Shown piece by piece: positions 46,184 through 54,689 of a DNA stretch of 64,000 nucleotides. Position numbers and translations under genes: made by a program. This DNA comes from Shewanella sp. KX20019 (GTDB lineage: Bacteria; Pseudomonadota; Gammaproteobacteria; Enterobacterales; Shewanellaceae): contig NZ_CP068437.1 of NCBI RefSeq assembly GCF_016757755.1, forward strand, positions 434,001 to 498,000, in the 5' to 3' direction. Positions within the stretch are counted from its first letter, which is position 1; every line of letters begins with the position of its first letter. The notes beneath the pieces were generated by a model. The model was not told where the DNA came from. It worked only from the letters and a program-made list of their open reading frames with translations, and ran no database searches.

Positions 46184-46393
46184 ATTCACCCCCATACCTC
46201 TGATTAGCTATAAATGTTTTTTACAAATATACATTTACCATATAAGTGCTGTCTTTGTATAAGTGACTTGCCTATATAGGTACTATGTATAACTAACTGT
46301 GCCGTTTATTAGTTATTCAAGTCTTGTCAATGTCGCTATTACTAGCTATTTATTACTTTAATGAATCCTAAGTTAGATGCTATGAAAATAATG

Positions 46394-46484
46394 AGAGCTA
46401 GTTCAAACTCTCGTTTTAGATATCTAATCACTATTATTTTTAATATGTAAATGTGGTGATTAAGCTATTTTTAGATCTAAAAAT
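46394..46484. promoter_or_regulatory. Palindrome cluster between the divergent ccmF-like and sirA genes
   Basis: The ~650 bp gap between the divergent operons contains TTAGATATCTAA (46416-46427) and an 18 bp perfect palindrome ATTTTTAGATCTAAAAAT (46467-46484), sharing TTAGAT/ATCTAA half-sites with centres 54 bp apart. GAGAG...CTCTC (46394-46412) adjoins. These are candidate binding sites for a regulator of both operons. I found no good FNR or CRP consensus. The other ~500 bp is AT-rich with no ORF. Confidence 0.4.
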
Positions 46485-46829
46485 CATGGGTTTTACACTT
46501 CAAAAGTTAACGCGCCCACTTCCTAAGCTGTTGTTATTTGGTGATTATTTTGTTTTTACAACTACTCATAACTAATGCGTTTTTTTCTGTGCACTAGCGC
46601 ATACTTTTTGTCTCCATTATCAGGAGAATAGCGGTTGCTCAGTTGTTTAAGTCGTTCGGTGAACGGTTAGGTTTTGTAGAACACATTAGATAAATAGGCC
46701 TTGATGTTGCGGTGGTAAATAACGACTCGGTGAAGTTAATTACTGCTTAAATAAAGCTAAAGACTAATGTTAAACGTTAAATGTAAACCAGATTTTAAAA
46801 ATAATACTGATGATAAGTAGGAGTGAATG

Positions 46830-48863
46830 ATGAGACGATGGAAGCACAAGGTAGCATTAAGTGTGCTGTTTTGTTTTGGTGCCATTGCTAATGTTAATGC
46901 CAGTGGTGGCAAATATAACAGTGTACCTGAAATGGGTAAAACAGCGAAAGAAGCAATTGCCAATTACCAAGGTACAGAAAGAGTTAACGGTGTTAAAACG
47001 CTGCAGGATTATATTGTTCAAGAGGAAGAGTTATTTGATTTCTTGTTCGAAAATCATCCGCTATTTAAATATCAACAATCCGGAAACTTAGTGGGTGATT
47101 ACCACATTAGTGACCGTGGTGAAGAGTATTTAGATACAGGTAAGAGCCCAAACTATAGCTCTATTGATGGTAAGCCTCGCGCAGTTCAGTACCGTTTAGG
47201 TGCTAAATCTATTTTGGATTATCCAAATAACTTTGTTGGTCCAGAAAAGTGTGCAGAGTGTCATGCTACTCAATATGAGAAGTGGCAACGTTCGCGTCAT
47301 GCTAAAACAATTCGCTTCCCTGGTGAACATCCAGAGGTCGATAATGATATCGAACAAACCATGTATGACACCAAAGATACCTCAATCTTACCTGACGGTA
47401 TTACCCCTGATGCGATCTATGCCACCGTAGGTACACCGCGTACTAAATATGGTTTTATTGATGCTTGGCTAGTGCGAGGAACTTACCACATTGAAGGCGG
47501 TTTGTTACGTGATGGAACCGGTAAAATGGTCGCAGGTGCTAACCAGTTCTCTCGTGGTTGGGCTGAGTGGCTAACCGATGATATGGCGAAGAAAATCAAC
47601 GCCGTTATTCCTGAGTTTCCAACAACACTTGCAGGATTTGGCGGTTCAGGTTCGCACCAAAAAGGCATGAGCTCATACGGTGCTAAATACCGTAAAGAGA
47701 TGTTGTTCCAGCCAGCAAGTTCATATTGCGAAATTTGTCACTCTTTCAAATTTGATTTCCAAAATCAGCAAGAGTACTTCGATGCCTTAGGTGATCCTAA
47801 GAAATTGCAAGAGCATACCATTAGTAAGGGTATTGCTTGTGAAGAGTGTCATGGCGCAGGTGGTCACTTAGATGGCGGTACTGGTGGCATGCAGTCTAAC
47901 TGTGAACGTTGTCACCAACGCTTCCAGTACAACCCGGCACTTATGGACACTCCAGAAAACGAAGCAAAAGGTGAATATGCCTTTGGCGTGAAGATGAAGT
48001 CTCTTTGTCCATCTTGTGGTACTGAAGGTTCACAGATGTATAGCTCTATGCACTATGAAAAAGGCATGCGTTGTACAACTTGTCATGATCCACATGAAGT
48101 GACCGACGGTTCATGGATGTCTGGCATCACCAAGCCTAAGTTGAAAAAAGACTGTAAAGATTGTCATGAAGCACAAACGCTGATTGCTGAAAATACAGAT
48201 ACTCACAACAAGCAAACTTGCCAAAGCTGTCACATGCCTAACATGGGTAGCTGTGAAAACTTCAAGGCAATGCAGTTCCCTGATCAAGCTGGTTTCGATG
48301 CGGTACGTAAGTCTCACATGTGGAAAATCGACGTAGATCCTAAGCGTAAAACGATTAACCCACCTGAAGGTGAGCCTCGTACTCAAGGTCCTAAAGCAGG
48401 TAAAGGTTGGACGGTTGCTAAGAATGAAGAGGGACGCTCTTACCTTGATTTAATGTGGTCTTGTGCTCGTACAGCAATCTCTGACCACGATGTGGTAGAG
48501 AACAAAGGTTGTCACAGTCAGTTCCAATCTGAGCTAGAGACTGGTTTGCATTATGAAGACCAGATGGAAATCTACGGCGAAGTAATGAAATGGCAGACCC
48601 CTATTAAAGAGGTTCACGCCCAAGTTGAAGTTGCACTAGAGCGCATTGATAAGCTGCTCGAAGTCACCAAACTGTCTACTGAAGACAAGACACAGGTTCT
48701 TATGCTCGCTGAGAAAGCAAAAGAAACAGTTGATCTTATCCGCAAGGATGGTTCGTGGGGTGTTCACGGATTCCGTTACAGCCAGAAACGTCTCGATGCA
48801 GCGCTAACATATGTTACTCAAGCGCAAAACATCCTTGATGGTACTGGTTACGCGGCTAAGTAG
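46830..48863 (+). CDS. sirA: Octahaem c-type dissimilatory sulfite reductase SirA (MccA family)
   Basis: 677 aa from the second ATG, with TAGGAG 6 nt upstream. Signal peptide (cleavage about 24/25, NVNA-SG). Seven CXXCH motifs at about 141, 300, 337, 358, 415, 442 and 464, plus an eighth, atypical haem site CX15CH with Cys 545, Cys 561 and His 562. SirA/MccA enzymes reduce sulfite to sulfide with six electrons in the periplasm, with a haem-copper active site in the Wolinella homologue. The non-haem cysteines left in the mature protein are 393, 396 (CPSCG) and 475 (SCENF), so copper ligands should be among them. First gene of a ten-gene operon. Confidence 0.96.
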   Translation: MRRWKHKVALSVLFCFGAIANVNASGGKYNSVPEMGKTAKEAIANYQGTERVNGVKTLQDYIVQEEELFDFLFENHPLFKYQQSGNLVGDYHISDRGEEYLDTGKSPNYSSIDGKPRAVQYRLGAKSILDYPNNFVGPEKCAECHATQYEKWQRSRHAKTIRFPGEHPEVDNDIEQTMYDTKDTSILPDGITPDAIYATVGTPRTKYGFIDAWLVRGTYHIEGGLLRDGTGKMVAGANQFSRGWAEWLTDDMAKKINAVIPEFPTTLAGFGGSGSHQKGMSSYGAKYRKEMLFQPASSYCEICHSFKFDFQNQQEYFDALGDPKKLQEHTISKGIACEECHGAGGHLDGGTGGMQSNCERCHQRFQYNPALMDTPENEAKGEYAFGVKMKSLCPSCGTEGSQMYSSMHYEKGMRCTTCHDPHEVTDGSWMSGITKPKLKKDCKDCHEAQTLIAENTDTHNKQTCQSCHMPNMGSCENFKAMQFPDQAGFDAVRKSHMWKIDVDPKRKTINPPEGEPRTQGPKAGKGWTVAKNEEGRSYLDLMWSCARTAISDHDVVENKGCHSQFQSELETGLHYEDQMEIYGEVMKWQTPIKEVHAQVEVALERIDKLLEVTKLSTEDKTQVLMLAEKAKETVDLIRKDGSWGVHGFRYSQKRLDAALTYVTQAQNILDGTGYAAK

Positions 48864-48884
48864 GCCCTAACTCGTTAGCAAAAT

Positions 48885-48943
48885 TTTACCTCGGGACCGA
48901 AAGTCGTAGCTGGAAATGCCACAACAGAAAGTTCCGAGGTAAA
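48885..48943 (+). other. Intercistronic hairpin after sirA
   Basis: TTTACCTCGGGAC (48885-48897) pairs with GTTCCGAGGTAAA (48931-48943), 13 bp with one mismatch and a 33 nt loop; no T run. Probably an mRNA 3'-protecting or partial-attenuation structure that raises sirA message relative to the accessory genes downstream. Confidence 0.55.
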
Positions 48944-48957
48944 TAAGAGACAAAAAT

Positions 48958-49386
48958 ATGAAAAAAGCACTTGGTCAGATTCTAGTTACATTCACACTGC
49001 TTGCTAGCGCTGCAACTTGTTTTGCTGGCGGCGGTTCAGAGATGGCACCAGCTCCTCGTTATGAGCACCAACTCAATACTATCACCATGAGAGAAGTGGA
49101 TAGTTTGTTAGGCCAAGAGGGTGTGTACTTCTATGACGTCAATACGTTGGAGTTGTGGGCTGAAGGGTTTATTCCAGGTGCTATCTATTTCAATGTGAAA
49201 GATTGGAAGAAACTTTTACCAAAGAATAAAGATGCCGAGATGATTTTCTACTGTGCAAATCGTCTTTGTAATGCAAGTGAGATAGCCGCACACGCGGCAA
49301 TGAAAATGGGCTACAGCAACGTAAGACAGATGCCCGATGGAATATACGGCTGGCGCTTATCAAACCGCGTAACTGAAAGGCCATAA
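48958..49386 (+). CDS. Exported rhodanese-like protein of the sir operon
   Basis: 142 aa with a signal peptide (LLASAATCFA-GG, about residue 23). A single rhodanese domain: MREVDSLLGQEGVYFYDVN, WAEGFIPGAIYFN (the typical HIPGA strand), and the active-site region IFYCANRLCNASEIAA, with the catalytic-loop Cys at about 102 and a second Cys at about 107. The loop CANRLC is close to the six-residue rhodanese loop. In a sulfite-reduction operon it may handle sulfane sulfur or sulfide products, or may bind metal or help folding; no direct evidence decides. Confidence 0.85.
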   Translation: MKKALGQILVTFTLLASAATCFAGGGSEMAPAPRYEHQLNTITMREVDSLLGQEGVYFYDVNTLELWAEGFIPGAIYFNVKDWKKLLPKNKDAEMIFYCANRLCNASEIAAHAAMKMGYSNVRQMPDGIYGWRLSNRVTERP

Positions 49387-49446
49387 CAGATGGATGTTGT
49401 GCAACCAATTTTATGAATGACTTTTTTATTTAATGAGATGATGACC

Positions 49447-50238
49447 ATGAAAAAATTCGCAAAAACTTCTATTGCTGTTGTGACGGGACTTTCCCTCTTT
49501 ATTTCTGCCAGCAGCATGGCTAACACAGCACTGACTACCGACACTCAAAAAGAGTCCTACAGTATTGGCGCTTCATTGGGAAAGTACATTTCTAGCCAGA
49601 TTTATAGCCAAACTGAGCTCGGTGCCGAAGTCGACGTTGATCTTGTTATTGAAGGTGTTGTTGACGCGCTAAAAAATAATCCACAATTTTCAGACGAAGA
49701 GATCCTCACTTTTTTAAATCAGCGGGCAGAGCAACTAAATGCTGCGAAAACAGCTGTTGCAGAGAAAGCAGCGTTACAGAATATGACCGCTGGTAGTAAC
49801 TTTCTGACTAACAACAAGAAACTAGCTGGGGTTACCGTTACCGAATCAGGCCTGCAATATGAGGTAATTTCAGAGGGTGAGGGACGCAAGCCCGATCCAC
49901 AAGATGTGGTTACTGTTCATTACAAAGGTTACCTGGTTGACGGTACTGAATTTGATAACTCTTATGAGCGTGATGAGCCGAATCGCTTTGCCTTGATGAG
50001 TGTGATTGAAGGTTGGCAAGAGGGGATCCCGTTAATGAACCAAGGTGCCATTTACAAGTTCTCCATCCCATCAACATTAGCCTACGGCGAAAAACAGGTC
50101 GGCATCATTCCGCCAAGCTCAACATTAGTGTTCGAAGTTGAGTTAGTTAAAGTGGAAGCTCCCGGCGAAAACGCACATGGCATGGGCCTGAGCGGCATGG
50201 GCATGGGCGGCATGATGGGAATGGATAAAGCGCACTAG
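49447..50238 (+). CDS. FKBP-type peptidyl-prolyl isomerase (FkpA/Mip-like) with Met-rich tail
   Basis: 263 aa from the ATG at 49447 giving a signal peptide (SASSMA-NT, about residue 25); a start at 49417 is possible but spoils it. The N-terminal helical dimerisation domain (about 30-130) is followed by an FKBP domain (about 140-235; VTVHYKGYLVDGTEFDNSYERDEPNRFALMSVIEGWQEGIPLMNQGAIYKFSIPS). The last 19 residues, GMGLSGMGMGGMMGMDKAH, hold six Met and a His, an unusual tail that could bind Cu(I). Wolinella mcc loci also carry a prolyl isomerase. Likely role: folding of SirA. Confidence 0.9.
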   Translation: MKKFAKTSIAVVTGLSLFISASSMANTALTTDTQKESYSIGASLGKYISSQIYSQTELGAEVDVDLVIEGVVDALKNNPQFSDEEILTFLNQRAEQLNAAKTAVAEKAALQNMTAGSNFLTNNKKLAGVTVTESGLQYEVISEGEGRKPDPQDVVTVHYKGYLVDGTEFDNSYERDEPNRFALMSVIEGWQEGIPLMNQGAIYKFSIPSTLAYGEKQVGIIPPSSTLVFEVELVKVEAPGENAHGMGLSGMGMGGMMGMDKAH

Positions 50239-50281
50239 TTCATTGAGTGCCTGAATCATCTAACGAAATTAGAGAGTCACT

Positions 50282-50998
50282 ATGAGTATTCTTGCTGTTG
50301 GCATTGGGTTTTGTCTTGTTAGCACCATTGTGTTTGTTTGGGTCCATCACCTACAAGCTCATCATCTGCAACACATAATGCAAACCAAGCAGACTAACGA
50401 TTCATCGGGTACCACAAGCCCCGCTAATCGAACGGTGCCAGCAGCAATTTCTATTGTAATGGTTATTTTACCGCTGGTGTTATATAGCCAGCTTGGACGT
50501 TTCACCGAATGGGATAAAGGAGTCATCGACGAACAAATTGATTATCTGATCGCCGCAGATATCAATAAAAATGCACGGAAAGTCAATGAGCAACCTAACA
50601 ACGAAATTGCATTATTAACTTTAGCTCAATCTTATGCAGAAGGCGGCTTATATGCCCAGTCTATTGCAACCCTAAATGATCTGCTCGCCATCACAGGTGA
50701 TGACGCGCAGACCTTAGGGATGAAAGCTACTGCTATGTATTACCGAGACAATAGAGCGATGAGTATTGAGACCAGTTTAGTCTTAGCTAGAGCCTTAGCA
50801 TTGGACGAGTTTGAATTTCAATCGCAACTGCTTATCGCCACGGATGCATACCTCAATAAGGACTATGAAAAAGCGATAACTCATTGGCAGTTACTGCTGC
50901 GTAGTCAAAGTCAGGGCTTTAGCAGAGCTGCAATTAATAATGCAATTTTAAAAACCGAGCAAAAAATAGCTAATCGTTCAGTGACTGCATCTGAGTAA
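50282..50998 (+). CDS. CcmI/NrfG-like TPR haem-lyase component
   Basis: 238 aa. Two membrane helices (about 2-20 and 53-71, ISIVMVILPLVLYSQLG), then a periplasmic TPR-like domain (about 100-235; ALLTLAQSYAEGGLYAQSIATLNDLL, LIATDAYLNKDYEKAITHWQLLL). This is the CcmI layout without a long first loop. CcmI/NrfG binds the apocytochrome C-terminus for haem attachment. Published work on S. oneidensis places one specialised haem-lyase component in the sir operon (named SirG, as I recall); it should work with the ccmF-ccmH-dsbE set transcribed the other way. Confidence 0.88.
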   Translation: MSILAVGIGFCLVSTIVFVWVHHLQAHHLQHIMQTKQTNDSSGTTSPANRTVPAAISIVMVILPLVLYSQLGRFTEWDKGVIDEQIDYLIAADINKNARKVNEQPNNEIALLTLAQSYAEGGLYAQSIATLNDLLAITGDDAQTLGMKATAMYYRDNRAMSIETSLVLARALALDEFEFQSQLLIATDAYLNKDYEKAITHWQLLLRSQSQGFSRAAINNAILKTEQKIANRSVTASE

Positions 50999-51051
50999 AG
51001 TCACACCAATAAAAAACAGGTCAGCAACAGAGCTGACAGATGGAGGATGCT

Positions 51052-51756
51052 GTGAGTGAAAATATAGAGAGACGGAGGTTCCTTAAGTGCTTAGGAGCCA
51101 GCTCTTTGATAATAGCGCCCTTAGGGTGCAGTTCAGTCAAAGAGGAGTCGGATGCGAATAAACCCCATTATGTAATGGTGTTTGATCAAAATAAATGCAC
51201 TGGATGCGGTGAGTGTAAGGACGCATGTAACGTCACTAACAACTTACCTGATGGCAAGTCACGTTTAATCATGGAGCAGCAATCGGGTGGTGAGATTGGC
51301 TCTGCTTGCCCTCATTGCGGCAAAACGGACTGTGACTGTGAACGTAAGTATGTTCGTGTTTCTTGCCAGCAGTGCAAAAACGCACCTTGTGTCACTGTTT
51401 GTCCAACGGGCGCCGCCCATAGGGATGAGAAAACAGGCATTGTCACCATGGATAAAGCGAAATGTGCAGGTTGTAAGTACTGTATCGGTGCTTGTCCGTA
51501 CGATGCGCGATTCATCAATGAAGAGACCGATGTAGCAGATAATTGTGATTTCTGTTTAAACACTAAACTGGTGAATGGCGAGCTGCCAGCTTGCGTGCAG
51601 CAGTGCCGTTATGACGCCTTGATATTTGGTGATGCTAACGATCCTAACTCTTATGTGAGCAAGCTTTTAAGAGTGAAAGATTCGGTACGCATTAAGCCTG
51701 GTTTCGGTACCGAACCCAGCTTGAGATACATACCAATTGTTAAGTTAGGGGTGTAG
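51052..51756 (+). CDS. sirC: SirC, NrfC-like iron-sulfur electron carrier
   Basis: 234 aa from the GTG at 51052, with GGAGG 5 nt upstream. A twin-arginine-like signal (ERRRFLKCLG) is followed by Cys clusters that make up four [4Fe-4S] sites: CTGCGECKDAC, CPHCGKTDCDC with CQQCKNAPC, CAGCKYCIGACPYD and CDFC...CVQQC. It takes electrons from the SirD quinol dehydrogenase and delivers them to periplasmic SirA. SirCD has been shown in S. oneidensis to replace CymA partly, so it is a real menaquinol oxidation module. It starts 2 nt before the sirD start region. Confidence 0.93.
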   Translation: MSENIERRRFLKCLGASSLIIAPLGCSSVKEESDANKPHYVMVFDQNKCTGCGECKDACNVTNNLPDGKSRLIMEQQSGGEIGSACPHCGKTDCDCERKYVRVSCQQCKNAPCVTVCPTGAAHRDEKTGIVTMDKAKCAGCKYCIGACPYDARFINEETDVADNCDFCLNTKLVNGELPACVQQCRYDALIFGDANDPNSYVSKLLRVKDSVRIKPGFGTEPSLRYIPIVKLGV

Positions 51757-51758
51757 CT

Positions 51759-52706
51759 ATGGATGGAACTATTGATTTTACCACGGGGTTATCTCAAGGC
51801 ATTGCGTGGCCTTGGCCGATTGCGGTCTACCTGTTTTTTGCGGGCATTTCCGGTGGCGCGCTAGCCACCGCGATATTTGTTCGCTTCTATAAGAAGCAGA
51901 CTGAGAATACACCTTTCTACAAAGCTGCAGCGGTGATCTCGTTTGTGACCATCAGCTTGGGCATGTTGTGCTTGGTTTTAGATCTAACCAACCCGTTGTT
52001 CTTTTGGCGAATTTTGGTGTACTACAACTTTACTTCCGTGATGTCTATTGGTGTGATTGCCTTAACGGTTTATATCCCGTTGACTGCTATTGTTGCACTA
52101 TTAGCGTTAGAGGAGGAGCTACGCTCAATACCGGCGCTTAAAGTGTTACTGCCGATTATTCAAAAGCTGAAAGCTGTACGTAAGCCGATTGAAGTGTTGG
52201 TGTTGATCTTAGCGTTATCTGTGTGTGCCTACACAGGTTTCCTAATCTCAGCCTTGATCCGCTTCCCAATCATAAATACCTCGGTACTGCCGGCGCTATT
52301 TATTGCATCGGGGATCTCGGCGGGGGCAGCATCTGCAAAAATGTTGGCAGTGTCACTCTTCAAAGAAGATCTGCATAGCCAAGATATGAAGCTACTTCAT
52401 GGTGCTGAATGGCCGATTATGTTTGCTGAAGCCATGTTCATCTTCATGATTGTCACCTCATTAATGACCGGAAACGCCGCTGCACAAAGTGCATTTACGG
52501 CTTTCCATTCTGGAGAGTGGGCAAGCGTGTTTTGGTTCGGTGTTATAGGAATTGGGTTTGCCGGTCCGTTGCTGCTGAACTTTGCCACGAGTAAGTCTTT
52601 TGGCCATTCTGCTAAAGCATTTTATGCCTCAGGTGTTTGTGCAGTAACTGGCATGATGTGTTTACGCCTGTTTATTTTGTATGCGGGTCAAAACTTTGCG
52701 ATTTAA
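51759..52706 (+). CDS. sirD: SirD, NrfD-like menaquinol dehydrogenase
   Basis: 315 aa integral membrane protein of the NrfD/PsrC family with about eight helices. The first helix has PWPIAVYLFFAGISGGAL, the family mark; later helices contain conserved Gly/His positions (LLHGAEWPIMFAEAMFIF). It oxidises menaquinol and passes electrons to SirC. The ATG is 2 nt after the sirC stop, so the pair is translationally linked. Confidence 0.93.
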   Translation: MDGTIDFTTGLSQGIAWPWPIAVYLFFAGISGGALATAIFVRFYKKQTENTPFYKAAAVISFVTISLGMLCLVLDLTNPLFFWRILVYYNFTSVMSIGVIALTVYIPLTAIVALLALEEELRSIPALKVLLPIIQKLKAVRKPIEVLVLILALSVCAYTGFLISALIRFPIINTSVLPALFIASGISAGAASAKMLAVSLFKEDLHSQDMKLLHGAEWPIMFAEAMFIFMIVTSLMTGNAAAQSAFTAFHSGEWASVFWFGVIGIGFAGPLLLNFATSKSFGHSAKAFYASGVCAVTGMMCLRLFILYAGQNFAI

Positions 52707-52757
52707 TTGTTTATTTAATTATCCAAAGTACGTGTGATTAATGGTGAGTAGGTCAGC

Positions 52758-52792
52758 CCCAATTGCGCCGCCCCTGCAGGGTTGCAATTGGG
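52758..52792 (+). other. Hairpin between sirD and nosL
   Basis: CCCAATTGC / GCAATTGGG, a perfect 9 bp stem with a 17 nt GC-rich loop, in the 144 bp gap. No T run follows, so it probably affects mRNA stability or processing and splits the redox part of the operon from the copper part. Confidence 0.5.
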
Positions 52793-52850
52793 TGTTGAAC
52801 CGAAAGCTCAGCCAATTATAAATAATTATTTTTTGCAGTAGAGGTCGTCA

Positions 52851-53336
52851 ATGAAAAAGTTATGGGGCTTGCTGTTATTGCCTTTGTTATTTGCTTGTGG
52901 TCAAGAGGCAAGCGATACGGTCGCGGTCGTTGCGCAAACCATTGATGAGCATGACCGTTGCCATATGTGTGGGATGATGATCAAGAAATACCCAGGTCCT
53001 AAAGGTCAGGTGCACCTTAAAGGACTGCAGGTGACTCCTAAGTTCTGCTCGACGCGAGACATGTTTAATTTTGTATTACAGAGCGAAAATAAGCGTCAAG
53101 TGACCAACCTCTTTGTGCATGATATGGCAAAAACGGATTGGCAAAAGCCCGAAGACAGCGCCTTTATTGATGCTAAAACGGCTTGGTATGTCTATGGTGC
53201 GAGTCAAAAAGCGGTGATGGGGCCTGCAGTGGCTAGCTTTGGCACTAAAGAGGCTGCCGTTAAATATGCACAGGAATTAGGTGGCATCGTGCTTCCTTAT
53301 GAGAAGATTGATACTCAGCTACTCGCCGATCAGTAA
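52851..53336 (+). CDS. nosL: NosL-like copper-binding lipoprotein
   Basis: 161 aa. Lipobox LLFAC (Cys 16). The Cu(I)-binding motif DRCHMCGMMIKKYPGPKGQ (Cys and Met ligands) and later KFCSTRDMF are typical of NosL, which carries copper for nitrous oxide reductase assembly. There is no nosZ in the window, and the gene lies in the sir operon, so it most likely delivers copper to the haem-copper centre of SirA. Confidence 0.93.
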   Translation: MKKLWGLLLLPLLFACGQEASDTVAVVAQTIDEHDRCHMCGMMIKKYPGPKGQVHLKGLQVTPKFCSTRDMFNFVLQSENKRQVTNLFVHDMAKTDWQKPEDSAFIDAKTAWYVYGASQKAVMGPAVASFGTKEAAVKYAQELGGIVLPYEKIDTQLLADQ

Positions 53337-53357
53337 CTCTATTTAGGCCTATTTTAA

Positions 53358-54689
53358 ATGTCAAAAATGGCTCATGTTATCGCCCACATTATGATTATTG
53401 GATCCGTTGCACTCAGCAACTCTCTGATGGCGGCAACATGGACAGTCAATAGTAGCGATGGACTGCGAGAACAGCTGCTCAGCGCGGGTCGCGGCGATAC
53501 CATAGTGCTGCAAGATGCACATTACAGCGGTAACTTCGAAATCACTTACTCACTCACTCTGCAAGGACGACAGGGAGCCTATATCGATGCCTTAGGTTAT
53601 GGCAGTGCGATAACCGTTAGCGCTAGCAATGTTGTTATTGAGGGTATCACTATTCAAAACTGGGGCGCGGATCTGTATGAGCGTGATGCCGCAATTTTGA
53701 TTAGCGAACAAACAGAAAATATAACGATTAACCGCAATAAGTTAACTGGAGATGGGTTTGGGATCCGTGCTGATCATAGCCGATCATTGACCATTATCCA
53801 TAACCAAATTTCTGGCAATCAACAGCTGCATATTCTCGATAGAGGGGACGGTATTTATCTCAATCGTGTTGAGCAGGCCGTCATTGAGTTTAATCAAATC
53901 AGTCATGTTAGAGATGGTGTCTATATCGAATCGAGTAAAGGCAGCTTGGTCGCCAACAATCGCTTTTATGAGCAGCAATATGGCATTCATTACATGTATA
54001 GCGAGCAAGATGAAGCTTACGGCAATGTTAGTGAAAATGTGAATGGTGGTTACGCGGTTATGAGCTCGAAATCTGTGTATCTGCATCATAATAGGGCACA
54101 AAATGCCAGTGAGTATGGGGTGCTATTAAATATCACTAATGGTGCCCGTATTGAGTTCAATGTGCTACGCAATATCCATAATCCCAATGGGCAGGAGGCC
54201 TTAGGTAACCAAGGTCGGGCCATGTTCATCTACGGTGCCTTAGATAACGAGATCCGTGGTAATGAGTTTGCGATGAGTGATATCGGCATTGCGATGGCAA
54301 TGGGTGGCGAGCAAAACCGCATTTATGAGAACAATTTTATTAATAACAATATCCAAGTTAAATACGTAGGGGATGAGTTGCTGCAGTGGAGTCAGGCGGG
54401 GCGAGGCAACTATTGGAGTAGCTATATGGGATGGGATCATAGCCAAGATGGTATTGGGGATCAGAGTTACCAGCCTAATGACTCAATGGATAAGCTGTTT
54501 TGGCGCTATCCCGAAGCCAAATTTTTAATGAACAGCCCTGTGGTTTCCCTTTTGCGTTGGGTCGAGTCGCAATTAACCGTATTTTCCGCCAGCGGAATTA
54601 AAGATGATCACCCGTTGATGCAGCCTTTTCCAATTAACCATTCTGCTGAGTTAGCGCGTGACGTAAGTGAGTTTGTCTATGAACAGTGA
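53358..54689 (+). CDS. nosD: NosD-like periplasmic beta-helix protein
   Basis: 443 aa. Signal peptide (NSLMA-AT, about residue 25), then a right-handed parallel beta-helix built of repeats with I-x-x-N-x-I (NITINRNKLTGDGFGI, SLTIIHNQISGNQQ, LVANNRFYEQQYGIHYMYS), ending NYWSSYMGWDHSQDGIGDQSYQPND, the CASH/NosD signature. In Nos systems NosDFY helps insert copper-sulfur sites. Overlaps the nosF start by 11 nt. Confidence 0.93.
   Translation: MSKMAHVIAHIMIIGSVALSNSLMAATWTVNSSDGLREQLLSAGRGDTIVLQDAHYSGNFEITYSLTLQGRQGAYIDALGYGSAITVSASNVVIEGITIQNWGADLYERDAAILISEQTENITINRNKLTGDGFGIRADHSRSLTIIHNQISGNQQLHILDRGDGIYLNRVEQAVIEFNQISHVRDGVYIESSKGSLVANNRFYEQQYGIHYMYSEQDEAYGNVSENVNGGYAVMSSKSVYLHHNRAQNASEYGVLLNITNGARIEFNVLRNIHNPNGQEALGNQGRAMFIYGALDNEIRGNEFAMSDIGIAMAMGGEQNRIYENNFINNNIQVKYVGDELLQWSQAGRGNYWSSYMGWDHSQDGIGDQSYQPNDSMDKLFWRYPEAKFLMNSPVVSLLRWVESQLTVFSASGIKDDHPLMQPFPINHSAELARDVSEFVYEQ

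Noticed and set aside
46184..46826. FNR or CRP site in the sirA upstream region
   Set aside because: No TTGAT-N4-ATCAA or TGTGA-N6-TCACA with acceptable matches; only single half-sites.
47990..48010. Ninth haem site at CPSCG in SirA
   Set aside because: The residue after the second Cys is Gly, not His or Lys, so it is not a haem motif; eight haems are accounted for by seven CXXCH and the CX15CH.
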